The translations under genes were made by a program, and so were the position numbers. A DNA stretch of 13,430 nt, from positions 1 to 13,430 of the forward strand of contig CAYVZE010000070.1 of the NCBI GenBank assembly GCA_964455685.1. Direction: 5' to 3'. Positions 5,324 to 12,055 of the stretch are shown piece after piece. The first letter of the stretch is position 1, and each line of letters starts with the position of its first letter. The stretch comes from ZC4RG30 sp964455685 (GTDB lineage: Bacteria; Pseudomonadota; Gammaproteobacteria; Steroidobacterales; Steroidobacteraceae). The notes under the pieces were generated by a model. It was not told the origin of the DNA. It saw only the letters and a program-made list of their open reading frames with translations, and did no database searches.

Positions 5324-8053
5324 TTACAACCGCGCGGAAACCTGCACGCCCAGCCAGCGCGGCGTGGCCGGCACGTAGCTGTTGGGCGCCGGGTTGGAGA
5401 TGCGGCGCTTGCTGTTGAGCGCGTTCTTCGCCAGTACCGTCAGGTCCCAGGAACGGTCGACGGTGCCGATGCCCACGCCCAGGTCGAGGATGCCGCTGGA
5501 CGGGTACACGCCATACACCGAGCGCTGCGCCTGCTGGTTGTAGCGGCCCTTCCAGTTGTAATTGGCGTCCACGTGCAGGTCGAAACCACCCGTGATCGGC
5601 GCGCGGTAGCCCGCTGCCAGGTTCCACGAGTACTTGGCCGTGCGGGCCAGGCGCTCGCCCCTGGCGTTGAACACCCGCTCCGACAGCGGCAGGCCGGGGA
5701 TGTTGTTCTCCGGGTTCACGGCCAGCAGCACGTCCTTCGAGTAGAAGATGTCGTTCAGCACCGCCGTGGCGCGGAAGTTGAACTTCCCCACGAAGTAGCT
5801 GGCATCCAGCTCGACGCCGCGCATGGTCACCTGCGGCAGGTTGCCGTTGATGGACAGGAAGCACGGCGGCGTGCTGGTGCCGCAGTCGACCGGATCGGTG
5901 AACTCGCGGTAGAGGCTGGTCTGGTAGTCGTTCAGGAACTGGTAGAAGCCGGTCGCGTTCACCACCAGCGCACCACCCAGGGAGATGTGGCGCAGGCCCA
6001 GCTCGTAGGCATCGGTGTACTCCTCCGACACCTGCGCAAGGCTCGGAATGGTCACGTTCTGCGCATAGCCCGGCTTGGCGCCGCGCTGGTAGGAGCCGTA
6101 CACGGTCAGGTCGTCACTGACCTTGTAGGTCAGGCTCAGCATCCACGTCGGCAGCGTGCCCTTGAACGGCGACACCGGGTTCACCGGGGAGGGATTGCCG
6201 CGCTGGCCATTGCGGATCGCCTTGGCATAGGCCACCTGCTGCCGCTGTGCATCGGTCAGGCTGTTGTAGGCCTCGCCCGGCGTGCCCGTGGGCGCAACGC
6301 CGAAGTAGCGGCTGGCCACCTCGTCGGCCAGCCGCAGCTGCTCGTCGGTGTTGGCGCCGGCCAGCGCGCCGCTGGCATTGCTGTTGAAGCCGCCGGCGGC
6401 CGCCGGGTTCAGCGCCACGCCTGCGCCCTCGTCATTGACCACGCGGCCGGTGAAGGTGCGGCGGTTCTCGCGGGTGAAGCGCAGGCCCAGGCCCACGGTC
6501 AGCGGCACGTCCGAGAAGAAGTGGTCCAGGTGCAGGTCGAGCTTGCCGTACACCGCCGCGGTGTCGTTGTCGGTCTCGGTGACGTTCTGCGCCCACAGGC
6601 CCTTCAGCGAATCCTGCGCCAGCAGCAGGCCGGCCGCACTGGCGCCCAGGCCACCCGGCTGCGGCGTCACCACCGCGTCATAGGTGTAGCCGGCGGGACG
6701 CGTGGGAATGCCGTAGTACTGCGCCTGGGAGGCCTGCCACACGCCGGCCTCGGCCAGGAAGTGCGAGCGGCTGGCCGCATCCGACTTCGCCTGGCCCAGG
6801 TAGATGCCGGTGACGTAGTCGATGGCGCCGCCCGGCCGCGAGGCCAGCTTCAGCTCCGTGCTGGCCATCTCGTAGTGCACGAACAGGCCGCCGTCGGCAT
6901 TGATGGCCAGCGGCAGGTTGTCGTCATTGGCGGCCTGGAACCAGTCCTTGCGCCAGCCGGTGACCGAGGTCAGCGTGGCATTCGGCAGCCGCCAGGTTAC
7001 ATCCAGCGCCGCACCCTTGGCGCCGTTGGCGATGCCCCGGTTCGCGTCGGTGCTCATCGGGTTCGCCAGGTATTCCTCGTAGCTGTAGCCCTGCTGCAGC
7101 AGGTAGGGCCGGTGCAGCTTCGCGCGCGCCGAGTTCTGGCCCCAGTCGTCGTAGCTGGTGCCATTGGCATAGTAAGGATCCGGCTCGTCGAGGCGGACCT
7201 GGGTGCCATTGACGTACTCGGCCGACTTCGGCTTGTAGTCCAGCACCAGCAGCGCCTCGAGGTCATCGCGCGGCGTCAGCAGGAACTGCACGCGGCCGTA
7301 GGAGCGGTTGGTATCGCCGAAGGTGATGCGCTCGTTCAGCGGGCCGTAGTTGTTGCGGAAGGCGCCGTCGCGCTGGTTGCGCAGGAAGGTGCCGCGCCAC
7401 GCCAGCAGGCCGTCGATCACCGGACCGCCGAGCACCGCCTGCGCGGAAAAGGCATTGTCCTGGCCGTACAGCAGCGAGCCACTGGCCTCACGCTGGAAGC
7501 TGGGCTTCTTCATGCGGACGGTGATGGTGCCCATGGTGCTGGCGCGGCCGCCCTCGAAACCCTGCGGGCCGCGCGCCACGTCCACCGACTCCACGTCGAT
7601 GTAGTCCAGGCCGGTGGCCAGCGGCGTGTACGGGATCGCGAGGTTGTTGAAGTTCACCGCGATGCTGGGATCCTGGGTCTCCTCGCCGCCGCTGGGAATG
7701 CCGCGCAGCGAGATGCTGCCGGTCCTGGGATTGCCATAGTTCCACTGGATGTTGCCCAGACGCTGGAAGATGGAATCCACGTTGAGGGCATCGAGGCCGG
7801 CGAGCTCCTCGCCGGACACGATCGACACCGACTTCGGCACGTCCTGCAGCCCTTCCAGCAGGCTGACCACGCTCAGCGCGGTGACCTCGACCTCCTCGAG
7901 CTCGTACAGGCCCTCCTCCGATCGCGAAGGGGCGCTCGACGCCGGAGCCGCCACTTCGATGAACTGTCCCTGTTCCGGGTCGGCAGCCTGCGCCGGGACG
8001 CCTGCGGCCATAAGGGCAGCCGCAACTGCACCGGAAACTGAATAACGAAGCAC
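5324..8053 (-). CDS. TonB-dependent outer-membrane receptor, complete
   Basis: A 909-residue outer-membrane active transporter. It has a signal peptide (MLRYSV, hydrophobic core, cleavage near AQAA-D at about 23-25), a short Ser/Ala/Glu linker, a TonB-box-like LEEVEVTAL at 52-60, a plug domain from about 58 to 190 (SVSIVSGEEL, SISLRGIPSGG, VARGPQGFEGGRAS, TVRMKKP), and a long barrel to the end. No extra N-terminal signalling (STN) domain is present, so it should not drive a surface-signalling sigma factor. The final residues are VSARL, so the usual terminal aromatic residue is replaced by Leu. Start choice: GGGGAG sits six bases before GTG 8053 but directly abuts the in-frame TTG at 8059, so GTG is preferred. 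It follows the FAD protein gene by 57 bases and precedes the DUF6152 gene by 84. The substrate cannot be told from sequence; no siderophore, cobalamin or sugar genes lie nearby to guide a guess. Confidence 0.93.
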   Translation of the reverse strand: MLRYSVSGAVAAALMAAGVPAQAADPEQGQFIEVAAPASSAPSRSEEGLYELEEVEVTALSVVSLLEGLQDVPKSVSIVSGEELAGLDALNVDSIFQRLGNIQWNYGNPRTGSISLRGIPSGGEETQDPSIAVNFNNLAIPYTPLATGLDYIDVESVDVARGPQGFEGGRASTMGTITVRMKKPSFQREASGSLLYGQDNAFSAQAVLGGPVIDGLLAWRGTFLRNQRDGAFRNNYGPLNERITFGDTNRSYGRVQFLLTPRDDLEALLVLDYKPKSAEYVNGTQVRLDEPDPYYANGTSYDDWGQNSARAKLHRPYLLQQGYSYEEYLANPMSTDANRGIANGAKGAALDVTWRLPNATLTSVTGWRKDWFQAANDDNLPLAINADGGLFVHYEMASTELKLASRPGGAIDYVTGIYLGQAKSDAASRSHFLAEAGVWQASQAQYYGIPTRPAGYTYDAVVTPQPGGLGASAAGLLLAQDSLKGLWAQNVTETDNDTAAVYGKLDLHLDHFFSDVPLTVGLGLRFTRENRRTFTGRVVNDEGAGVALNPAAAGGFNSNASGALAGANTDEQLRLADEVASRYFGVAPTGTPGEAYNSLTDAQRQQVAYAKAIRNGQRGNPSPVNPVSPFKGTLPTWMLSLTYKVSDDLTVYGSYQRGAKPGYAQNVTIPSLAQVSEEYTDAYELGLRHISLGGALVVNATGFYQFLNDYQTSLYREFTDPVDCGTSTPPCFLSINGNLPQVTMRGVELDASYFVGKFNFRATAVLNDIFYSKDVLLAVNPENNIPGLPLSERVFNARGERLARTAKYSWNLAAGYRAPITGGFDLHVDANYNWKGRYNQQAQRSVYGVYPSSGILDLGVGIGTVDRSWDLTVLAKNALNSKRRISNPAPNSYVPATPRWLGVQVSARL

Positions 8054-8059
8054 AAACAA

Positions 8060-8099
8060 CTCCCCGGCCTTGCGGCCGTACGAAAAAATGAAAGTACGG
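8060..8099 (-). promoter_or_regulatory. receptor mRNA leader with two overlapping inverted repeats
   Basis: In the 57-base gap before the receptor gene, CCGTAC (8094-8099 read on the minus strand) can pair with GTACGG (8076-8081) across a 12-base T-rich spacer. A second hairpin, CGGCC-GCAA-GGCCG (8065-8078), has a GNRA tetraloop and runs into the ribosome-binding site GGGGAG (8060-8065). The two stems share bases 8076-8078, so they cannot both form fully. The first repeat could instead be a protein operator. No convincing -35/-10 pair was found here. Confidence 0.35.
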
Positions 8100-8110
8100 G
8101 TGATGACGGG

Positions 8111-9613
8111 TCAGCGAAGGCTAGCGTCGGCTGATTGCCAATCGAAATGATGATTCGGCAGCAGACCCCTGCTTTCTGGCATGTGACCGGCTTGTGACCG
8201 CTTCGCAACCTTCTTCGTAACCGCAGCGGATACCAGCGAGCCCTGGTGACGCACGAGCAGGTGCATGGCGAGCAGTTCGGCGTGACGGCGAAGCTCGGCC
8301 ACCGCCGTGGCCTCCCAGTGCGTGGCGCGAAGCATCGGCCCCAGGCAGAACAGCTCTTCGCTCTCCTTGCCGGAAGCATCGATGGCAGCGCCATTCAGGC
8401 CCGTGACCGGGCCAAGCCCGAACGGGTCGGGCACCAGCAGCCCCTCGCGCAGCGCCGAGCGCACCAGCGGATCCTGCGAACGCGCCAGGTCATAGTCCGG
8501 GCCCGTGCAGTTGATGATCCAGTCCACGACCAGCGTGCGCGGCTGCTCTTCGCCGCGCGGACGCCAGGTCACCGCCAGCCGGGTGCCATCGACCTCGGCC
8601 CTGAGGATGCGGCCGCCGTGGACCTGCAGCCGCCCGGACTGCCGCAGCACGTCGATGCGCTCGCCGGCGCTGGGCGGCAGGCGATGGCGATGGATGTCCC
8701 ACCACGGCCGCAGGTGACGCAGGAACTGCGCGCGCCGGGCCGCATCGAAACGCTGCCACAGCGCCGGCGCCTGCTCGCGGATCAGGTTCACGACCTCGCG
8801 CCAGTCGCCGCCGGCCGCCTCGCGCTGGCGCACCAGCCGGCGCGCCTCGCGCAGCAGCTCGCGTGGCGTGCGCACCGCGTGCAGCGCGCCCGTCAATGGC
8901 GCGGTGGTGCTGGCCGCCGCATCGGTCTGCAGCAGCGGCAGCAGGCCGCGGCGCGAGATGGCGGTCACCCGCTCGGCGCCGCGCGAGGCCGCCAGCACGG
9001 CATCCACCATGGTCAGGCCGGTGCCGAGCAGCAGCACCTCGCCGTAGATCTCCTCGCGGGCCGTGTCGCGGCAGGCATCATGGATGTAGCGCGGATGGCG
9101 TGCGATGCCCTCCAGGCCCGGCAGCAGCGCCGGTGACGGGTTGCCCAGCGCCAGCACCACCTGGTCGGCGCGCAGCGCGCAGCCATCGTGCAGCACCACG
9201 CGCAGGCCCGCACCCGCGCCGATGCGCGCAATGCCGGTCACCTCGGCGCGCAGGCGCTCCAGCCGCACGCGCGAGGAGGCCTGCAGCTCTGCATGGCCCA
9301 GCAGCTCGCGCAGGTAATCGCCGTACCAGGCGCGCGGCACGAAGTCCGCGGCCTGGGTGCCCGGCGCGCGCCGGCGCGCGAACTTGAGGAACGAATCCGG
9401 GTCGTGCGACTCGGCGGACATGCGCCCGGCCGGCACGTTCAGCAGGTAGGGATAGTCGCGCTGCGCGTACGCCAGCCCGCCATGCTGCGCAGACCTTTCG
9501 ACCAGCACGATGCGCAGGGGCTTCTGCGCCGGCTGGCGCAGCAGGTTGGTGGCCAGCACGATGCCGGAGAAGCCGCCACCGACGATCACGATGGTATGGG
9601 GGTTGCGCGACAT
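8111..9613 (-). CDS. FAD/NAD(P)-binding protein, YdhS/HcaD-like (NAD_binding_9 type)
   Basis: A 500-residue cytoplasmic flavoprotein of the FAD-NAD(P)-binding family typified by E. coli YdhS. The first dinucleotide fold is at the N-terminus (IVIVGGGFSGIVLA, 8-21). Further blocks are the family motif NVPAGRMSAES-DPDSF at 59-75, VVLALGNP at 152-159, a second nucleotide-binding motif LLLGTGLTMVD at 194-204, and the FAD-binding INCTGPD at 367-373. No signal peptide is present. ATG 9613 is chosen because GGAGGA lies eight bases upstream and the dinucleotide fold begins directly after; longer in-frame starts add sequence without family features. The reaction is unknown. The family includes uncharacterised oxidoreductases, and the fold resembles N-hydroxylating monooxygenases. 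It is the first gene of the left block and may be co-transcribed with the receptor. Confidence 0.87.
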   Translation of the reverse strand: MSRNPHTIVIVGGGFSGIVLATNLLRQPAQKPLRIVLVERSAQHGGLAYAQRDYPYLLNVPAGRMSAESHDPDSFLKFARRRAPGTQAADFVPRAWYGDYLRELLGHAELQASSRVRLERLRAEVTGIARIGAGAGLRVVLHDGCALRADQVVLALGNPSPALLPGLEGIARHPRYIHDACRDTAREEIYGEVLLLGTGLTMVDAVLAASRGAERVTAISRRGLLPLLQTDAAASTTAPLTGALHAVRTPRELLREARRLVRQREAAGGDWREVVNLIREQAPALWQRFDAARRAQFLRHLRPWWDIHRHRLPPSAGERIDVLRQSGRLQVHGGRILRAEVDGTRLAVTWRPRGEEQPRTLVVDWIINCTGPDYDLARSQDPLVRSALREGLLVPDPFGLGPVTGLNGAAIDASGKESEELFCLGPMLRATHWEATAVAELRRHAELLAMHLLVRHQGSLVSAAVTKKVAKRSQAGHMPESRGLLPNHHFDWQSADASLR

Positions 9614-9733
9614 GGCCTTCTCCTCCGAACCTGACATCCAGACGGGAAGGGTAGGCAGGACGCGGTAGCAAGTAAGTCGCGGGGCCGTTACATCGTGGTG
9701 ACGTCGGATCCTGCTGATGAGCCGGCAGGAATA

Positions 9734-9744
9734 TGCACAGTGCA
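9734..9744. promoter_or_regulatory. possible operator: palindrome TGCAC-A-GTGCA
   Basis: A perfect 5+5 inverted repeat with one central base, located about 120 bases upstream of the flavoprotein start and just ahead of the plus-strand promoter candidate. A second palindrome, GCATATGC, follows at 9762-9769. Such sites often bind dimeric regulators. Which protein binds here is not known, and LysR-type sites (T-N11-A) are less symmetrical than this. Confidence 0.3.
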
Positions 9745-9753
9745 AACCGGCCT

Positions 9754-9783
9754 TTCACAGGGCATATGCGCCGCTGCTATCTT
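9754..9783 (+). promoter_or_regulatory. candidate sigma-70 promoter for a plus-strand transcript
   Basis: TTCACA (9754-9759, one mismatch to the -35 consensus) is followed after 18 bases by TATCTT (9778-9783, two mismatches to the -10 consensus). The spacer contains the palindrome GCATATGC. A start near 9790 would give a transcript ending at the terminator downstream. Promoter calls by eye in GC-rich genomes are weak; the terminator is what makes this one worth noting. Confidence 0.3.
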
Positions 9784-9789
9784 GCAATC

Positions 9790-9942
9790 CGGCCCTCAAC
9801 GCATCGCCGGTGACCGCGCCTCCCCGGGCCGCCGTTGCCGGGATGCTTGAGAGGCCACCAGTTCCAGCCGACTTGTCGCAAGACCCCCCGAAGCGCAGGC
9901 GGCATTCCTCGGCCCGGTGCATGCGCACCGGGCCTTTCTTTT
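9790..9942 (+). ncRNA. candidate small RNA of about 150 nt ending in an intrinsic terminator
   Basis: The stretch between the candidate promoter and the strong plus-strand terminator has no credible reading frame and could encode a trans-acting small RNA. Its 3' end is well defined by the hairpin and U tract; its 5' end is a guess. I compared it by eye with 4.5S SRP RNA, the c-di-GMP (GEMM) riboswitch, the SAH riboswitch and tRNA patterns and found no match. Since the gene just downstream is on the opposite strand, a riboswitch role is unlikely. Confidence 0.3.
9911..9942 (+). terminator. strong intrinsic terminator, plus-strand orientation
   Basis: A perfect 10-bp stem, GGCCCGGTGC / GCACCGGGCC, with loop ATGC is followed directly by TTTCTTTT on the plus strand. 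On the minus strand the hairpin is preceded by A-rich sequence but followed by GAGGAATG, so it would not terminate the regulator mRNA by the standard mechanism. No plus-strand protein gene lies upstream of it in the window apart from the acetyltransferase 9.4 kb away. Confidence 0.8.
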
Positions 9943-9960
9943 CCCGGGCGGGATAGGCAA

Positions 9961-9983
9961 GCCGCAGCGCTCAGCGCTGCGGC
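9961..9983 (-). repeat. inverted repeat centred on the regulator stop codon
   Basis: GCCGCAGCGC and GCGCTGCGGC form a perfect 10-bp stem whose three-base loop is the TGA stop codon of the cysB-like gene. The upstream arm encodes the last residues of the protein. Only TTGCC follows the stem, so it is not a typical terminator. The same arrangement occurs at the end of the receptor gene at 12033-12055. Confidence 0.7.
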
Positions 9984-10945
9984 AGCTCGATGTCCTGGAA
10001 CAGCGCGTCGGCCTCGGCCTGGCTGGCGCTGGCTCGCGCCCGGTCGACCAGGCGCCGCGTCAGGTGCGGCGCGAACAGCGAGATGAAATCGTACACATAG
10101 CGGCGCAGCATGGCGCCGCGGTCCAGCCCCACCCAGGTCACGTGCTGCGGCAGCAGGTGCGAAGCATCCAGCACCACCAGGTCCGCGTCCTCGACCGGGT
10201 CGATGGCCATGTTGGCTACGATGCCCACGCCGATGCCGAGGCGAACATAGGTCTTGATCACGTCCGCGTCGCGCGCCGCCAGCGCGATGTTGGGCTTGAT
10301 GTTGTGCTCGGCGAAGGCCTGCGCCAGCGACGAGGGCCCGGTGAAGCTGAACACGTAGCTGACGATGGGCCAGGCGCCGAGGCTCTCGAAGGTCAGCGGG
10401 CCCGAGCCCACCAGCGGGTGGCCGCGCGGCACGATCACCTGCCGGTGCCAGCGGTAGCACGGCAGGCGCAGGAAGCCATCGAACAGCGGCGTGGAGCCGG
10501 TGGCGATGGCCAGGTCGATGCGACCCGCCCGCGCCATCTCGGCGATCTGCTCCGAGGTGCCCTGCAGCAGGTTCAGCTGCACCCTGGGATAGCGCTCGCG
10601 GAAGGTCTTCACCACCGGCGGCAGCACGTAGCGGGCCTGCGTGTGCGTGGTGCCGATGGACAAGGTGCCGGTGCTGTCGTCCTTGTAGTCGGTGGCGATG
10701 ATCTTGATGTTCTGGATCTCTCGCAGCACCCGCAGTGCGCACTCGACCACGCGCTCACCCGGCGGCGTCACCCGCGCCAGCGCCCGCCCGTGGCGCTCGA
10801 AGATGCGGAAGCCCAGCTCGTCCTCGAGCTGCCGCAGCTGCTTGCTGACGGCAGGCTGGGTGGTGTGGAGCTTGGCGGCCGCGGCGGTGACGTTCAGCTC
10901 GCTCTGCGCCACCGTGGCCAGGAACCGCAACTGTTGCAGCTTCAT
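9971..10945 (-). CDS. cysB: CysB-like LysR-family regulator of sulfur metabolism
   Basis: A 324-residue LysR-type transcription factor. The winged helix-turn-helix is at about 17-40 (LNVTAAAAKLHTTQPAVSKQL), followed by the linker helix and a ligand-binding domain. Identity to CysB is visible through most of the chain: MKLQQLRFLATV at the start, TTHTQARYVLPPV at 99-111, AIATGS at 145-150, DADVIKTYVRLGIGVGIVA, VYDFISLFAPHLTR and the final DIELP. Residues that bind the sulfate-type ligand in Klebsiella CysB (Thr100, Thr102, Gln103, Thr149, Thr202) have counterparts at T100, T102, Q103, T148 and T201. In enteric bacteria CysB activates sulfate-assimilation genes with N-acetylserine or O-acetylserine as inducer. 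Cbl is a close paralogue and cannot be fully excluded. It lies 36 bases behind the sulfate-binding gene with a weak ribosome-binding site, so it is probably read from the same message. Confidence 0.88.
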   Translation of the reverse strand: MKLQQLRFLATVAQSELNVTAAAAKLHTTQPAVSKQLRQLEDELGFRIFERHGRALARVTPPGERVVECALRVLREIQNIKIIATDYKDDSTGTLSIGTTHTQARYVLPPVVKTFRERYPRVQLNLLQGTSEQIAEMARAGRIDLAIATGSTPLFDGFLRLPCYRWHRQVIVPRGHPLVGSGPLTFESLGAWPIVSYVFSFTGPSSLAQAFAEHNIKPNIALAARDADVIKTYVRLGIGVGIVANMAIDPVEDADLVVLDASHLLPQHVTWVGLDRGAMLRRYVYDFISLFAPHLTRRLVDRARASASQAEADALFQDIELPQR

Positions 10946-10981
10946 CTTCGTGACTTCGGTGTCTTTCTCATGGCCGTTGCC

Positions 10982-12013
10982 TCATCGCGCAGCCAGCAGG
11001 TTGTCGAACACGCCGCCGTCCGCGAAGTGCACCCGCTGCACGCTGTCCCAGCCCCCCAGGTCCTGGATGGTGACCATGCGGATCGGCGGGAAGATGTCCG
11101 TGTACTTCGCCGCCACCTCCGGGTTGCGCGGTCGGTAGAAATTGCGCGCGATGATTTCCTGCCCCGTGGGGCTGTACAGGTACTTCAGGTACTCCTCGGC
11201 CACCGTCTTGGTGCCGCGGCGGATCACCACCTGGTCGACCACCGCCACCGAAGGCTCGGCCAGGATGCTGACCGAGGGTGCGACAATCTCGAACTTGTCG
11301 ATCCCGAACTCGCGCAGCGCCAGGTGCGCCTCGTTCTCCCAGGAGATGAATACGTCGCCCACCCCGCGCTGCGCGAAGGTGGTCAGCGCCGCGCGCGCAC
11401 CGGTATCAAGCACCGGCACGTTGGCGTACAGCTTCGCCAGGTATTCGCGCGCGGCAGCCTCGCTGCCGCCCGGCTGCTCCAGCGCCCACGCCCAGGCGGC
11501 CAGGTAGTTCCAGCGCGCACCGCCCGAAGTCTTCGGGTTGGGCGTCACCACCTTCACGTCCGGACGCACCAGGTCGTTCCAGTCGCGCACGTTCTTCGGG
11601 TTGCCCTTGCGCACCAGGAACACAATGGTGGAGGTGTAGGGCGCGCTGTTGTCCGGCAGCCGGGACTCCCAGTCCGGCGCCAGCAGGCGCCCCTGCCTGA
11701 CCAGCGAGTCCACGTCGGCGGCCAGCGCCAGGGTGACCACGTCGGCCTCGAGGCCGTCGATCACCGAGCGCGCCTGCTTGCCCGAACCGCCATGCGACTG
11801 CTTGATCCTCACCTGCTGGCCGGTCTTCTCCCGCCAGTACTCGGTGAAGGCGGCGTTGAAGTCCACGTACAGCTCCCGGGTGGGGTCGTACGAGACATTC
11901 AGCAACGTCAGGCCGTCGCCCGCGCCGCCGCCGCAGGCGGCCAGCGTCGCGGCAGCCGCGACGCCCAGCAGCCATGATGCAGCGCCGCGGCGGTTCATTG
12001 TGGACAGGGTCAT
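10982..12013 (-). CDS. sbp: sulfate (thiosulfate) ABC-transporter substrate-binding lipoprotein
   Basis: A 343-residue periplasmic sulfate-binding protein of the Sbp/CysP family, which delivers sulfate to the CysTWA importer. It shows LLNVSYDPTRELY (38-50), the signature QSHGGSGKQARSV (73-85), NPKTSGGARWNYL (160-172) and GVGDVFISWENEA, all typical of Sbp. The N-terminus is a lipoprotein signal with lipobox LAAC (C27), so the protein is probably tethered to a membrane rather than free as in E. coli. ATG 12013 is supported by GGGAGGA six bases upstream. No permease or ATPase gene for the importer is in this window; the gene instead sits between a TonB-dependent receptor and a CysB-like regulator, so the three probably cooperate in taking up sulfate or a sulfur source that yields sulfate. 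Sbp versus CysP (thiosulfate) cannot be separated by eye. Confidence 0.92.
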   Translation of the reverse strand: MTLSTMNRRGAASWLLGVAAAATLAACGGGAGDGLTLLNVSYDPTRELYVDFNAAFTEYWREKTGQQVRIKQSHGGSGKQARSVIDGLEADVVTLALAADVDSLVRQGRLLAPDWESRLPDNSAPYTSTIVFLVRKGNPKNVRDWNDLVRPDVKVVTPNPKTSGGARWNYLAAWAWALEQPGGSEAAAREYLAKLYANVPVLDTGARAALTTFAQRGVGDVFISWENEAHLALREFGIDKFEIVAPSVSILAEPSVAVVDQVVIRRGTKTVAEEYLKYLYSPTGQEIIARNFYRPRNPEVAAKYTDIFPPIRMVTIQDLGGWDSVQRVHFADGGVFDNLLAAR

Positions 12014-12028
12014 TGCAGCTCCTCCCGC

Positions 12029-12055
12029 AAAAGGCCAGCTTCTCAGAAGCTGGCC
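12029..12055 (-). terminator. intrinsic terminator or attenuator whose loop is the receptor stop codon
   Basis: GGCCAGCTTC / GAAGCTGGCC is a perfect 10-bp stem, its loop is the TGA stop codon of the receptor gene, and TTTT follows on the minus strand. The sulfate-binding gene's ribosome-binding site (GGGAGGA) starts three bases after the U tract. The U run is short, so termination may be partial. A ribosome reaching the stop codon would cover the hairpin, which could tie read-through into sbp to translation of the receptor. Confidence 0.6.

Larger units (their letters stand above)
9614..9970. other. 357-base intergenic region without a protein gene
   Basis: The gap lies between the regulator stop and the start of the flavoprotein gene. 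It should carry the minus-strand promoter of the left block, but I could not identify a convincing -35/-10 pair for it. It does contain an 11-bp palindrome TGCACAGTGCA (9734-9744), an 8-bp palindrome GCATATGC (9762-9769), a possible plus-strand promoter, and a strong plus-strand terminator. The 79-codon plus-strand open frame here (9717-9956) shows no family features and runs into the terminator, so it is not annotated as a gene. Confidence 0.6.

Noticed and set aside
4673..8041. A 1122-codon open frame on the plus strand opposite the TonB-dependent receptor
   Set aside because: The product is a run of Arg, Gly, Ala, His and Gln without any domain, signal or fold pattern. It is the expected antisense shadow of a long GC-rich gene; the minus strand carries an unmistakable receptor.
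9731..9800. Resemblance of GCACAGTGCAAACC to the start of a c-di-GMP (GEMM) riboswitch
   Set aside because: The following conserved parts (GNRA loop after the first stem, ACGCAAAGCC block, receptor stem) are absent, and no plus-strand gene lies downstream.
9911..9934. Reading the GGCCCGGTGC hairpin as the terminator of the cysB-like gene
   Set aside because: On the minus strand the stem is followed by GAGGAATG, not a U tract. The U tract lies on the plus-strand side, so standard termination would act on rightward transcripts.
9717..9956. A 79-codon plus-strand open frame in the intergenic gap
   Set aside because: It runs through the intrinsic terminator hairpin, has no good ribosome-binding site or family features, and its composition is that of random GC-rich sequence. 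A small RNA explains the region better.
9917..11977. A 686-codon plus-strand open frame opposite the cysB-like and sbp genes
   Set aside because: Low-complexity Arg/His/Val/Gln composition, no recognisable family, and it lies over two clearly homologous genes on the other strand.
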